Assembly: GCA_947453725.1 (NCBI GenBank)
Contig: CANGHH010000023.1
Span: 1-60,944, forward strand
Direction of reading: 5' to 3'
Length of the DNA stretch: 60,944 nucleotides
Source of the DNA: Betaproteobacteria bacterium
GTDB lineage: Bacteria > Pseudomonadota > Gammaproteobacteria > Burkholderiales > Burkholderiaceae_C
Shown: piece by piece, positions 9,201-16,735 of the stretch
Layout of the letters: every line of letters begins with the position of its first letter
Numbering within the stretch: position 1 is the stretch's first letter
Notes under the pieces: model-generated
What the model was told of the DNA's origin: nothing
Database searches by the model: none
Seen by the model: only the letters and a program-made list of their open reading frames with translations
Made by a program: the position numbers and the translations under genes

Positions 9201-11901
9201 GCGCGCCGCCGCCGCGCAAGACGGCGGCGGCCGCCGGCGTCGGCAGCGGCAGCAGCCGCGAGGTGTTGCCGTGCACCAGCAGGTCGGCGTAGGCGTCGAA
9301 AGCCTGCTGCGCGCTCGGCAGGCTGCCGTGTTCGCAGGCCAGCTTCCAGGTGCGCACGCCCGGCAGCAGCGCCGATGCCAGCGGTACGCGGCCGTCGCCG
9401 TCGGCCGCTTCCAGGTAGGTGAAACCGTCGGCGCCGACCTCGAAGCCGACCGGCGTGGTGGCGGCTTGACCGACCACCAGCAGCACCTTGTCGACGCAGG
9501 CCTTGATGGCCGTGCCGACCTGGGCGTCGAGCTGGGCGCGCAGATCCTGGGCCTGCTTCAGCACGGCCTGCGGCGGCACGCCCCAGGCGTAGACCGCGGC
9601 CATCGCCTCCCCGGCGTAGCGGTGCCACCAGTTCTTGTCTTCCTCGCGCTGGACGTCGTCGTCGGCCAGCTGCTGCCAGGTGTTGGTCAGCGCCAGGCCC
9701 TGCGCCTCGTCCAGCAGGTTGGCCTGCAGCTGCAGGAAGCCCGGCATCTGTGCCATCAGGCTGCGTGCCTTGCGGTTGGCGAAGGGCGAACCGATGGCCG
9801 CCAGCGCGTTGCCGAAGGTGTCGTCGCCCGACAAAACCTGCATCGGCGCCCACGAGCCGCCATTGGGCGTGCCCAGCATCACGAGGCGGGCGTCGGCGTG
9901 GGCCATCAGCCGCGTCCAGGTGTCGGGGTCGACGAGCTGCAGCGTGCGCGCCAGCAGGCCGCCCATCGAATGCGCCAGGATGCGCACCGGCTGTTTCGTC
10001 GTGGCGCGGGCGTCCAGCGCTGCCTTGACGCGCAGCGCCAGGCGGGCGGCTTCTTCCTGCAGCGGCCGGCGCCAGTCGTAGCCGAAGGGGATGACCTCGT
10101 GGGTGACGGCCAGGTAGGCCGTCAGGTCGCTGTAGACCGCGCCGATGGGGCCGTCTTCCTGCACGCCGTCGGCGCCGCCGGGCTGGTAGGCCAGGCGGTC
10201 GAAGCCGCCGATCAGCCGCGGGCTGAGCCAGATGCGCGCCGCCACCACGGCATCACCCTGTTTCAGGTTGCTCCCCAGGATGCCCGGCAGCACGAAGACC
10301 GCCGGCTTGCGCGGGTCGGCCGGGCTGGCCGTGGCTTCGTCGAAAAGGCCGCGCTGGCCGCTGGCGTCCGTGCCGGCCCAGGACAGCGGGCCGATGGCCT
10401 GGAAGCCGGCCGGTGGCAGGCTCTCGATCAGCGCGCGGACCACGGCGTTGGCGGTCTTGTCGTTCTCGAAGTAGGCGAAGTGGGTGACGCCCGGGCCTTG
10501 GTCGAGCAGGAAGGTGGCGCCAGCGGCACGCGGCGCGCCGCCGTACATCGAATTCGTGTTGACCACGATGTCGTTGTCGGTGCGGTAATAGGCATCGGCC
10601 AGCAGCGACTTCAGCCAGCTGCCGATGGTGCTGCCGTGCTGCAGGTCGCCGGCCACCACGCGCAGATCACCCGGGATGGCCAGCGGCGCGGCGTTCAGCC
10701 AGTTGACCAGCGGCGTGTTGGGCATCATCGCTGCCAGACCGGGAATCTCGGACGGGTCGGCGCGGCGGCGCGCCACCTCGCCGATGAAGTCGACCAGCGA
10801 AGGCAGCACGGGCAGGCCGGCCACTTCCAGCGTCCACTTCAGCACCGACATGTAGGCGTCCAGCCGCTTCGACGCCAGCAGCGTGCCGCGTGACGGGCAG
10901 GCCACGCGGACCACGCGCTCGACCTGCACGTTCTTGAGCGCCACCTGCTCGGCCAGCGCGCCCAGCTCGCGCTGCTGCGCGGCGTAGGCCGGGTCCGCGA
11001 AAAAGGCCCGGTCGGCATCGCTCAGAACGCCCTTGATGCCGGCCAGCCGGGCCAGCACCTCGGCCACCAGGCCGCCGCGCGAATGCGTCACCAGGTGCAG
11101 CCGCGCGCCCTTGGGCAGCGCGTCGACCAGGGTGCGCGCGTTGGCGATCGGGCTGGCGCCCAGCGTCGGATGGTCCAGCGCGTAGACCCGCTGACCATAA
11201 CGCTCGAAGAGTTGGGCCACACCGCTGCCGTGGCCCGTCCACAGCTTGCCGAAGGTACTGACCGTCTCGACGAAGGTGCCGTGCATCAGCACCAGCATCG
11301 GCTCGCTGGCGGCCGGCACCTGGGCCAGCTTGCGGCCGCTGTCCTTGAGCTTGTCGAGGCGGTCGGGCCGCAGCGCGTAGACGCCGGCATCGACCTGGCC
11401 ATCGACCTTCTGCACCACCGCGCCGGCGGCGAAGTCGGCAGCCTGGCCCTTGAAGGGGCTGACCAGGATCTGGAAGCCCGAGATCACCACGCGGCCGATG
11501 TCGGCCAGCCCGCGCTGGTCACCGCTGCTGTCGCTGCCTGCCCCGGCGCCGGGCCATTGCAGTTCCAGCGCCACTGGCACGTCGTCGCCCGCCGCGCGGC
11601 CGCGCGTGCTGCCCCTGCTGGACGTCGCGCCGCGCAGCAGGTCGCGGGCAGTGGCGGGGTGCAGGTAGAGCACAGGGCCGTTCTCGATGTGCAGGACGAC
11701 GATGTCCTCGCCCGGCACGGCGCTGGCGCGCAGCGGGGCGCCAGCGTCGCGCTGCACACCCACACGCACCGAGGCCTTGACCTGCCCGGGCATGACCGGG
11801 GCCGCCGGGCCGTCCGCGCCGCGCGTGGCCGCCGCCGGCGCGATGGGCCCGCTCTGGCCGGGAACGGAAAAGGTGATCGCCTGGGTGTCGTCAGTGGCCA
11901 T
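6271..11901 (-). CDS. Giant two-hydrolase + CHAT (caspase-like) protease protein
   Basis: A protein of 1876 residues. Visible blocks are:
- A beta-rich region at about 40-190.
- Alpha/beta-hydrolase 1 at about 195-490, with LMHGTF and VTHSRGG (nucleophile Ser274).
- Alpha/beta-hydrolase 2 at about 530-880, of lecithin:cholesterol-acyltransferase type, with LPGILGSN, GYDWRRP, LAHSMGG (Ser645) and LGTPNGGSW.
- A linker with an Asp-Ala repeat at 932-941.
- A domain at about 950-1230 with IVVGLGDEGGLT that I cannot assign.
- A CHAT domain at about 1235-1525, with IPWELL, VHVAGHGAP (His1382) and VNCCHLGG (probable Cys1429).
- An alpha-helical, possibly TPR-like, tail.
No signal peptide or membrane helix is seen. 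The start at 11901 has AGGAG ten bases upstream. It is a lone gene between pilU and rlpA; the role is unknown, with a protease-controlled lipase or defence effector one possibility. Confidence 0.85.
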   Translation of the reverse strand: MATDDTQAITFSVPGQSGPIAPAAATRGADGPAAPVMPGQVKASVRVGVQRDAGAPLRASAVPGEDIVVLHIENGPVLYLHPATARDLLRGATSSRGSTRGRAAGDDVPVALELQWPGAGAGSDSSGDQRGLADIGRVVISGFQILVSPFKGQAADFAAGAVVQKVDGQVDAGVYALRPDRLDKLKDSGRKLAQVPAASEPMLVLMHGTFVETVSTFGKLWTGHGSGVAQLFERYGQRVYALDHPTLGASPIANARTLVDALPKGARLHLVTHSRGGLVAEVLARLAGIKGVLSDADRAFFADPAYAAQQRELGALAEQVALKNVQVERVVRVACPSRGTLLASKRLDAYMSVLKWTLEVAGLPVLPSLVDFIGEVARRRADPSEIPGLAAMMPNTPLVNWLNAAPLAIPGDLRVVAGDLQHGSTIGSWLKSLLADAYYRTDNDIVVNTNSMYGGAPRAAGATFLLDQGPGVTHFAYFENDKTANAVVRALIESLPPAGFQAIGPLSWAGTDASGQRGLFDEATASPADPRKPAVFVLPGILGSNLKQGDAVVAARIWLSPRLIGGFDRLAYQPGGADGVQEDGPIGAVYSDLTAYLAVTHEVIPFGYDWRRPLQEEAARLALRVKAALDARATTKQPVRILAHSMGGLLARTLQLVDPDTWTRLMAHADARLVMLGTPNGGSWAPMQVLSGDDTFGNALAAIGSPFANRKARSLMAQMPGFLQLQANLLDEAQGLALTNTWQQLADDDVQREEDKNWWHRYAGEAMAAVYAWGVPPQAVLKQAQDLRAQLDAQVGTAIKACVDKVLLVVGQAATTPVGFEVGADGFTYLEAADGDGRVPLASALLPGVRTWKLACEHGSLPSAQQAFDAYADLLVHGNTSRLLPLPTPAAAAVLRGGGAPAPVVLRRNRPSRRPASALPAGDESAIFGHAADADADADADGVASSRRGALPPVQVTVLNGGLTFVEQPLMLGHYHALSLTGTEAVIDRHIGGAMSQALQAGLYPGDPGTQRTFFNRQLDADNPWRAPRPAAAIVVGLGDEGGLTAAQLETTVCQGVKAWSQRAHEAGHGADEPIELAATLLGSGGLGVSAGGAARAIARGVWLANQRLAGVGWPLVSRLVLVECYLDRAAEAWRGLRLLAEANPKAYAIADRIRSGVGPLRRQPESGYRGADYDLISISGPGDGLIAFALDTRRARSEVRAQHTQATLVRKLVERAATARSSDPRLGHTLFQLLVPLELKPFLSGTDRAVLKLDDSTAPIPWELLDTEPADGNTDVAGAQKPWSIRTQLLRTLSTATFRNNPLDADAEAAVLVIGAPNTEGTGYPPLEGAQREAQAVAALLAGPGGIARKLVFPLIDKNEFDEIIGALMARPYRIVHVAGHGAPKQFDETTGAPLSSGGVVLSQGVYLGPDEIAKLETVPELVFVNCCHLGGHDAKQTLSVDQPVAFAAGVADALIQIGVRCVVAAGWAVDDDAAEIFATSFYGALLAGRPFIEAVAQAREDTWTRTPHSKTWAAYQCYGDPDWTFRRGTGDAQASTPDPRSSAHGVAEGIASAAGLALVLEDLAVRTRYASSDVAAKQARAREQLRELQDHHGDTWGGMGAVAEAFGVAWEAAQDPDAAIAWYGRALRANDASASVKAHEHLGRLLVQRAWAIAQDANADEATRGLMRDEMTTALRELQTLAALQPTVKRLSLLGLAWQRQAQLQATEGLARESTASLGMALDAYRSAEAQAADANDPRLYAAALRRMAVELVLQAGAKPGHALDGAATSRTRRSLLARHDSQPDFRCHADLIQLDLFEALSAGTLAEHQPALAAAYAAVHAQVAALPRWVQVLDAVGWVLETPALLKNAANRAAAGKLMKQLQGYAQSEAPAT
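9078..9107. repeat. Hexanucleotide tandem repeat in the CHAT gene linker
   Basis: Four perfect GTCGGC units (9084-9107) plus one imperfect unit (9078-9083). On the coding strand they give alternating Asp-Ala in the linker between the second hydrolase and the unassigned domain. Changes in copy number would stay in frame and only alter linker length. Confidence 0.9.
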
Positions 11902-12031
11902 GGCAGCGTTGCTCCTGATGCTTGTTGTCGTGACCGCGCAGCGGCGGTCGGTCGAGCATCGGCGCAAAGCGGGCCGCGGGCAAGCCGTGGCGGCCACCGA
12001 CTTGGGGATTGCCAAGTCCGTTTGCGCGGGT

Positions 12032-12595
12032 TCAGTCGGGCCGCTGGTCCTCGCGCGCCTGCAGTTCGCGGATCTCGCGGTGGGTCAGCCGGTGCACTTG
12101 CACGCTCGCCACGCCGGCCAGCACACCGAGCTTCAGCGCAGCGGTGTAGCTCAGGTCGATGACCCGGCCGGTCGAAAAAGGGCCGCGGTCGTTGATGCGC
12201 ACGATGACTTCGCGGCCGTTGGCCGGGTTGCGAACGCGGGCGTAGCTGGGGATCGGCATGGTGCGGTGGGCGGCGGTCATCGCGTACATGTCGTAGGGCT
12301 CGCCGCTGGAGGTCGGCAGGCCATGAAACTTGCGGCCGTACCAGGACGCGCCGCCGGTCTCGTCGAGCGGCTGGTCGCTGGTCATCGGCACCCAGCGCTG
12401 GCCCAGCATCTCGTAGGGCTTGTTCGGTCCGCCGACGCGCAGGGCCTCGACGCGCGGGCGGGCGTCGGGCACGCTGGCCAGGTTGGCGGGCGGGTTGGCG
12501 CCCGGTCCGTCGCGGCCGGGCGCCAGCCCCGGTTTGCTGGCGCAGCCGGCGAGCAGCGCCGTGCAGGCGAGCAGGGTCGTGCAGCGCTGCGTCAC
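12032..12595 (-). CDS. rlpA: RlpA-like double-psi beta-barrel lipoprotein
   Basis: A protein of 187 residues. It has a lipoprotein signal with lipobox LLAGC and an RlpA-type double-psi beta-barrel: GGASWYGRKFHG, the TSSGEPYDMYAMTAAHRT loop, IVRINDRGPF-type motif with the conserved Asp, and GRVIDLSYTAALKLGV. RlpA proteins are outer-membrane lipoproteins that act on or bind denuded peptidoglycan at the septum. No SPOR domain follows, so septal targeting by that route is unlikely. I chose the GTG at 12595 because it overlaps the stop of the upstream GGDEF-EAL gene (GTGA) and immediately precedes a lipoprotein signal. The overlap implies translational coupling to cyclic-di-GMP signalling. Confidence 0.9.
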   Translation of the reverse strand: MTQRCTTLLACTALLAGCASKPGLAPGRDGPGANPPANLASVPDARPRVEALRVGGPNKPYEMLGQRWVPMTSDQPLDETGGASWYGRKFHGLPTSSGEPYDMYAMTAAHRTMPIPSYARVRNPANGREVIVRINDRGPFSTGRVIDLSYTAALKLGVLAGVASVQVHRLTHREIRELQAREDQRPD

Positions 12596-15288
12596 GGCTG
12601 AGCCTGGGGTCCTGCGCGCCGGCCCAGGAAGGCCGCGCAGTCCGCGGCCGGCAGCGGCCGGGCAATGAAGTAGCCCTGTGCGGAGTCGCAGCCCAGGCGG
12701 TCCAGGAATTCCAGCTGGGTGGCGGTCTCCACGCCCTCGGCGACCACGGCCAGGCCCAGGCTGTGGGCCAGCTGGATGGTGGCGGTGCAGATGGCGTCGT
12801 TGGCGTCGCGCTCGATGTCCATCACGAAGGAGCGGTCGAGCTTCAGGCAGCTCAGCGGCAGTTGCTTCAGGTAGGCCAGGCTCGAATAGCCGGTGCCGAA
12901 GTCGTCGATGGCCAGCGCCACGCCGAAGTGGCGCAGCTGGCGCAGCAGGTCGGCGGTGCGCGCCGGGTCGCGCATGGCGACGCTTTCGGTGATTTCCAGT
13001 TCCAACGCGGAACCCGGCAGCCCGTGGCGGTGCAGGGCCTGTGACACCTGCGCGGGGAAGGTGTCGCCGCGCAGCTGTTGGGCCGACAGGTTGACGGCCA
13101 CGCGCAGACCGGCATGACCGGCTGCGCGCCACAGCGCGACCTGGCGCAGGGCCTCTTCGAGCACCCAGGCACCGATGGCCTCGATCTGGCCGGTTTCTTC
13201 CGCCACCGGGATGAAGGTCAGCGGCGGGATCAGGCCCATTTCAGGATGCTGCCAGCGCAGCAGTGCCTCCAGACCGACGATGCGCCCGCTGCGCAGGTCG
13301 AGCTGCGGCTGGTAGTCGAGGAACAACTCGCCGCGGTCGATCGCGCCCCGCAGGCCGGCCTCCAGCGCCAGCCGGTGCTGGGTGGCCTGGTTCATCGCGA
13401 CGGTGAAGAACTGCGCATTGTTGCGGCCGGCCGATTTGGCGTGGTACATCGCCGCATCGGCGTTTTTCATCAAGGTGTCGGTGTCGTCGCCGTCTTCGGG
13501 GAACAGCGCGATGCCGATGCTGGGCGTCGAATGCAATTCGTGCCCGCGCACGGTGTAGGGCCGGCCCAGGTCGGCCAGCACCTTGGCCGCCACCGCGGCA
13601 CCGGCCGGCCCCGCTTGCGGGCCGGTGCCGGTCAGCACGAGGACGAATTCGTCGCCGCCCAGGCGCGCGACGATGTCGCTGTCGCGCACCAGGCTGCGCA
13701 GGCGCTGACCGACTTCGACCAGCAGGCCGTCGCCCACTGGATGGCCCAGCGTGTCGTTGATGTCCTTGAAGCGGTCCATGTCGATGAACAGCAGCGCCAG
13801 CTGCCCGCCGTCGCGCCGGGCGGTGGCCATCGCCTGCTCCAGGCGTGCGTGCAGCAGCACGCGGTTGGGCAACTGCGTCAGCGTGTCGTGGTGCGCCATG
13901 TGGCGGATGCGGTCTTCGGCAGCCTTGGCCTCGGTGACGTCGATGGAGTTGGCGATGTGGTGCGTCACCTCGCCGTGGGCGTCGCGTACCACCGAGACCG
14001 TGACCCACTTCGGGTAGGCGCGGCCGTCCTTGGCGCGACCCCACGATTCGCCGCGCCACAGCCCCGTGGTTTCCACTTCCAGCCGCATCGCCTCCAGGTC
14101 GGCCGCGGTCGACGGCAGCACCTGCAGCCGACCCGGCGGCTCGCCGACGACCTCGGCCGGTGTGTAGCCCGTCTGTCGCACGAAGGCCGGGTTGACCTCG
14201 ACGACCCGGTGGTTGCGGTCGGTGACCATGATGGCCTCGCCGCTGTGCTCGAAGACCTTGGCCAGCAGTTCGATGCGCCGGCGGGCCAGGCGGTTCTGCC
14301 CGCGCAGCCGGCGCAGGACCACGCTGGTCGCACCGTACAGCACCACCATGATCACGCACAGCGCGATCACCACGCGGCGCTGGACCTGCCAGTCGGCCAG
14401 GTAGTCCTCGCTGCCGGCACCCACGACGACCAGCAACGGAACCACCTCGAGTCGGCGGAACGAGTAGGTGCGCTCCACGTCGTCGACTGGCGTGACGGCC
14501 AGGTAGGTGGCCCGGCTGTGGCCGCTGTTGACCAGCGCGCGCAGCTTGACCGACACGCGCTGGCTGCCCACGGATTCGCGGTGGGCGCCCAAGGCCTCGG
14601 GCGTGCGGGCGAGCAAGCCCAGGTCCGCGCCGCGCAGCGCCACCGAGCCGTGGGGGCCGGCGTTGATGGCCTGCAACTGGCCGTGGAAGTAGCTCAGGGG
14701 CACGGCGGCGGCGACCGCGCCGGCGAAGCGACCGTCGGCGCTGCGGTAGCGGCGGCTCAGCGCGACGACCCACTGGCCCGAGGTCTTGCTGACCTGCGGT
14801 GGGCTCAGCAGCAGGCCCGCGTCGGCGCGGTCGCGTTGGGTGCTGAACCAGGCTTCGTCGGACAGGCTGACCGGCTTGGTTTCGGCTGCACCGCTGCCCT
14901 TGGTCAGGATCAGCCGGCCCTGGCTGTCGGTGACGCGCAGGCTTTCCAGCCCGGTCTGGTTGATGACCTCCGACCGCAGATGGGCGGCGGCACTGGCCCG
15001 GTCGATGTCGCCGCGCGCCAGCTGGGCTTCCAGGTGGTCGACGATCGAGTTCAAGGCGATGTCGATCTTCTCGATGTTGGCCGAGAGGCTGTGCTGCAGC
15101 GCTTCAGCGAGGTTCTGGGTCAGTAATTCGGCGCGCTGCTCGGACTGTTGGTAGCTCAGCTGCAGCGCGTAAGCGCCGAGCGCCAGGAACATCAAGGGCG
15201 GCAGCAGTGCCCCCAGGAACAACAGGAGCCTGAGCCCGCGCTGGGCGCGGGCTGCTGGAGAGGGCTGCTTCTCGGAGGCAGAGGGCAT
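12592..15288 (-). CDS. Membrane sensor protein with Cache-like, PAS, GGDEF and EAL domains
   Basis: A protein of 898 residues. Two membrane helices (about 20-45 and 305-325) enclose a periplasmic Cache-like sensor region. Then come a PAS domain (about 338-455, VFEHSGEAIMVTD to the PAC segment), a GGDEF domain (intact LGGDEF at 543-548 with an RDSD inhibitory site at 535-538), and an EAL domain (EAL at 674-676, DDFGTGYSSL at 795-804, EGVET at 851-855). All catalytic residues for cyclic-di-GMP synthesis and hydrolysis appear present, so it could work in either direction depending on the signal. It is the first gene of a two-gene unit with rlpA. Confidence 0.95.
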   Translation of the reverse strand: MPSASEKQPSPAARAQRGLRLLLFLGALLPPLMFLALGAYALQLSYQQSEQRAELLTQNLAEALQHSLSANIEKIDIALNSIVDHLEAQLARGDIDRASAAAHLRSEVINQTGLESLRVTDSQGRLILTKGSGAAETKPVSLSDEAWFSTQRDRADAGLLLSPPQVSKTSGQWVVALSRRYRSADGRFAGAVAAAVPLSYFHGQLQAINAGPHGSVALRGADLGLLARTPEALGAHRESVGSQRVSVKLRALVNSGHSRATYLAVTPVDDVERTYSFRRLEVVPLLVVVGAGSEDYLADWQVQRRVVIALCVIMVVLYGATSVVLRRLRGQNRLARRRIELLAKVFEHSGEAIMVTDRNHRVVEVNPAFVRQTGYTPAEVVGEPPGRLQVLPSTAADLEAMRLEVETTGLWRGESWGRAKDGRAYPKWVTVSVVRDAHGEVTHHIANSIDVTEAKAAEDRIRHMAHHDTLTQLPNRVLLHARLEQAMATARRDGGQLALLFIDMDRFKDINDTLGHPVGDGLLVEVGQRLRSLVRDSDIVARLGGDEFVLVLTGTGPQAGPAGAAVAAKVLADLGRPYTVRGHELHSTPSIGIALFPEDGDDTDTLMKNADAAMYHAKSAGRNNAQFFTVAMNQATQHRLALEAGLRGAIDRGELFLDYQPQLDLRSGRIVGLEALLRWQHPEMGLIPPLTFIPVAEETGQIEAIGAWVLEEALRQVALWRAAGHAGLRVAVNLSAQQLRGDTFPAQVSQALHRHGLPGSALELEITESVAMRDPARTADLLRQLRHFGVALAIDDFGTGYSSLAYLKQLPLSCLKLDRSFVMDIERDANDAICTATIQLAHSLGLAVVAEGVETATQLEFLDRLGCDSAQGYFIARPLPAADCAAFLGRRAGPQAQP

Positions 15289-15366
15289 GGGGAGGGTTCA
15301 ACCCGGCGGTAGCGCGCCATGGCCGGTGCGCTGCGCGGCGGGGCCGCTGGCGAAAACGCAGCGGGC

Positions 15367-15441
15367 TGGTGCGACCGGCAAGAATCGAACTTGCGACTAA
15401 GCCTTCGGAGGGCCCAATGATATCCACTTCACCACGGTCGC
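15367..15441 (-). tRNA. tRNA-Arg (anticodon CCG)
   Basis: Folded by eye on the minus strand: acceptor stem GCGACCG/CGGTCGC, D-arm GTGA/TCAT, anticodon loop CTCCGAA giving anticodon CCG, T-arm GCAAG/CTTGC with loop TTCGATT, discriminator A and an encoded CCA end. It is 75 bases long and decodes CGG, a common arginine codon in a genome this GC-rich. It sits alone between the GGDEF-EAL gene and a cytochrome gene; no integrase or repeated 3' end is seen nearby. Confidence 0.95.
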
Positions 15442-15526
15442 ACGGGGTAACCCATCATTCTAGCGCCGGAGCCCGGCACTGCACCCGGCACGGGCCCGGC
15501 CGGGTGCCCGGATCCGGGTCGCCCCC

Positions 15527-15532
15527 TATAAT
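15527..15532 (+). promoter_or_regulatory. Candidate -10 element for the cytochrome c gene
   Basis: A perfect TATAAT lies 59 bases before the start codon. The -35 region (GTGCCC at the right spacing) is poor. Confidence 0.4.
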
Positions 15533-15591
15533 CCGGCGGGTTTCGCCAGCGCGCGCTGGCGTCTTTTCAGCAGGCCGGACTTGAGGATTTC

Positions 15592-16167
15592 ATGAGCGAC
15601 ACGCCCCATCACGCGCCCGATCAGGCGCCCCACGACGCCGGCGGCCACGACCTGCCGCACGAAGGCCCGATCAAGACGCCCAAGCAGCTGATTGCCACCG
15701 TCGTCGCGTCGTTCCTGATTCCGATCGTGGTCATCATCCTGCTGGTGAATTACGTCGACATGGGCAGCCGCAATGGCGCTGGCAGCACCGGTTTGGAAGC
15801 CGAGGCCGTGGCCCGCCGACTGCAACCGATCGGCGCCGTGACCGTGCGCGATGCATCGGCCCCGGCCGTGCTGCGTACCGGCGAGCAGGTTTTCGCCGGT
15901 CAGTGCACGGCCTGCCACACCAATGGCGTGGCCGGTGCGCCGAAGTTCGGTGATGCCGCCGCCTGGGGCCCGCGCATCAAGACCGGCTACGAGGCGCTGC
16001 TGACTTCGGCGCTGAAGGGCAAGAATGCCATGGGCGCTCAGGGCGGCGGCGAGTACAGCGACATCGAAGTCGGCCGTGCGGTGGTCTACATGGCCAACCA
16101 GGGCGGCGCGAAGTTCGACGAGCCCAAGGCGCCGGCACCGGCCGCGTCGGCCGCCAGCGCGCCCTGA
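15592..16167 (+). CDS. Membrane-anchored cytochrome c (c5-like)
   Basis: A protein of 191 residues. A His/Asp/Pro-rich cytoplasmic start is followed by one membrane helix (about 33-53, TVVASFLIPIVVIILLVNYV) and a periplasmic class I cytochrome c domain with the haem motif CTACH (Cys105, Cys108, His109). The pattern GAPKFGDAAAWGPRI and a distal methionine (NAMGAQGGG) are typical of cytochrome c5. The tail is Ala/Pro-rich. It probably shuttles electrons to a terminal oxidase. It stands alone behind its own TATAAT element, divergent from the tRNA gene. Confidence 0.92.
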   Translation: MSDTPHHAPDQAPHDAGGHDLPHEGPIKTPKQLIATVVASFLIPIVVIILLVNYVDMGSRNGAGSTGLEAEAVARRLQPIGAVTVRDASAPAVLRTGEQVFAGQCTACHTNGVAGAPKFGDAAAWGPRIKTGYEALLTSALKGKNAMGAQGGGEYSDIEVGRAVVYMANQGGAKFDEPKAPAPAASAASAP

Positions 16168-16186
16168 ACGCCGGGGCCGCTCGGCC

Positions 16187-16717
16187 TCAGGCGGCAGCGG
16201 CCTGCGGCTGCAGCACATAGCCGAAGCGCGCGGGCATCTGCGCGAACGGCAATTCCAGCGGCTGCCAGGCGCCGGCTTCGACGGCCTGCGCCGCCAGGCC
16301 CATGTCCATCGTGTGCACCAGGCCGTAGCCGATGGCGGTGTCCAGGAAGAGGCGGCCCAGCTCGTCCAGCCAGGCGCTGCGCACCAAGGCCGGCAGGCCG
16401 GTATGGCTGGTGACTGGCCAACCGGGCGCATCGGCCACGCGCCAGACGAAGGGCGCGGCTTCCAGTTCCAGGTAGACGCGCTGCGGCCCGTTCTGGAAGA
16501 ACCAGGCGCCGCGCGGGTCGGTGGCGTAGTTGCGTTCGATGAAGGCGCGCAATTTGTCGTGTTCGATGCGGCTGCCCTTGACCTGCGGAAAAGGCCCGGC
16601 GTGCTGGATGCGCTCGTCACGCATGAACCAGTTGCCGCGTGCGTCCAGCGCCAGCCAGCCGTAGCAGTGCGGCACGTGGGGCCACTTGCGCAGCGCGGCT
16701 TCGACGATGGCGTCCAT
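16187..16717 (-). CDS. Conserved hypothetical protein next to yheT
   Basis: A protein of 176 residues, soluble, with no signal peptide. Features include HCYGWLALDARGNWFMRD, a motif GSRIEHDKLRAFIERNY, DPRGAWFFQNGPQRVYLELE and a C-terminal GYGLVHTMDM stretch. I recognise it as a conserved proteobacterial family of unknown function of this length, but not its activity. Its start is 18 bases after the yheT stop and both read leftward, so the pair is probably one operon. Conserved aromatic and acidic residues suggest a small-molecule or redox role, but that is guesswork. Confidence 0.75.
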   Translation of the reverse strand: MDAIVEAALRKWPHVPHCYGWLALDARGNWFMRDERIQHAGPFPQVKGSRIEHDKLRAFIERNYATDPRGAWFFQNGPQRVYLELEAAPFVWRVADAPGWPVTSHTGLPALVRSAWLDELGRLFLDTAIGYGLVHTMDMGLAAQAVEAGAWQPLELPFAQMPARFGYVLQPQAAAA

Positions 16718-16735
16718 CCGGGCCGGCCTGCGCCT

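Noticed and set aside
13078..15126. A 682-codon frame opposite the GGDEF-EAL gene
   Set aside because: Shadow of a confidently identified gene.
15367..15441. tRNA-Arg as an integration site for a mobile element
   Set aside because: No integrase, no repeat of the tRNA 3' end and no composition change on either side.
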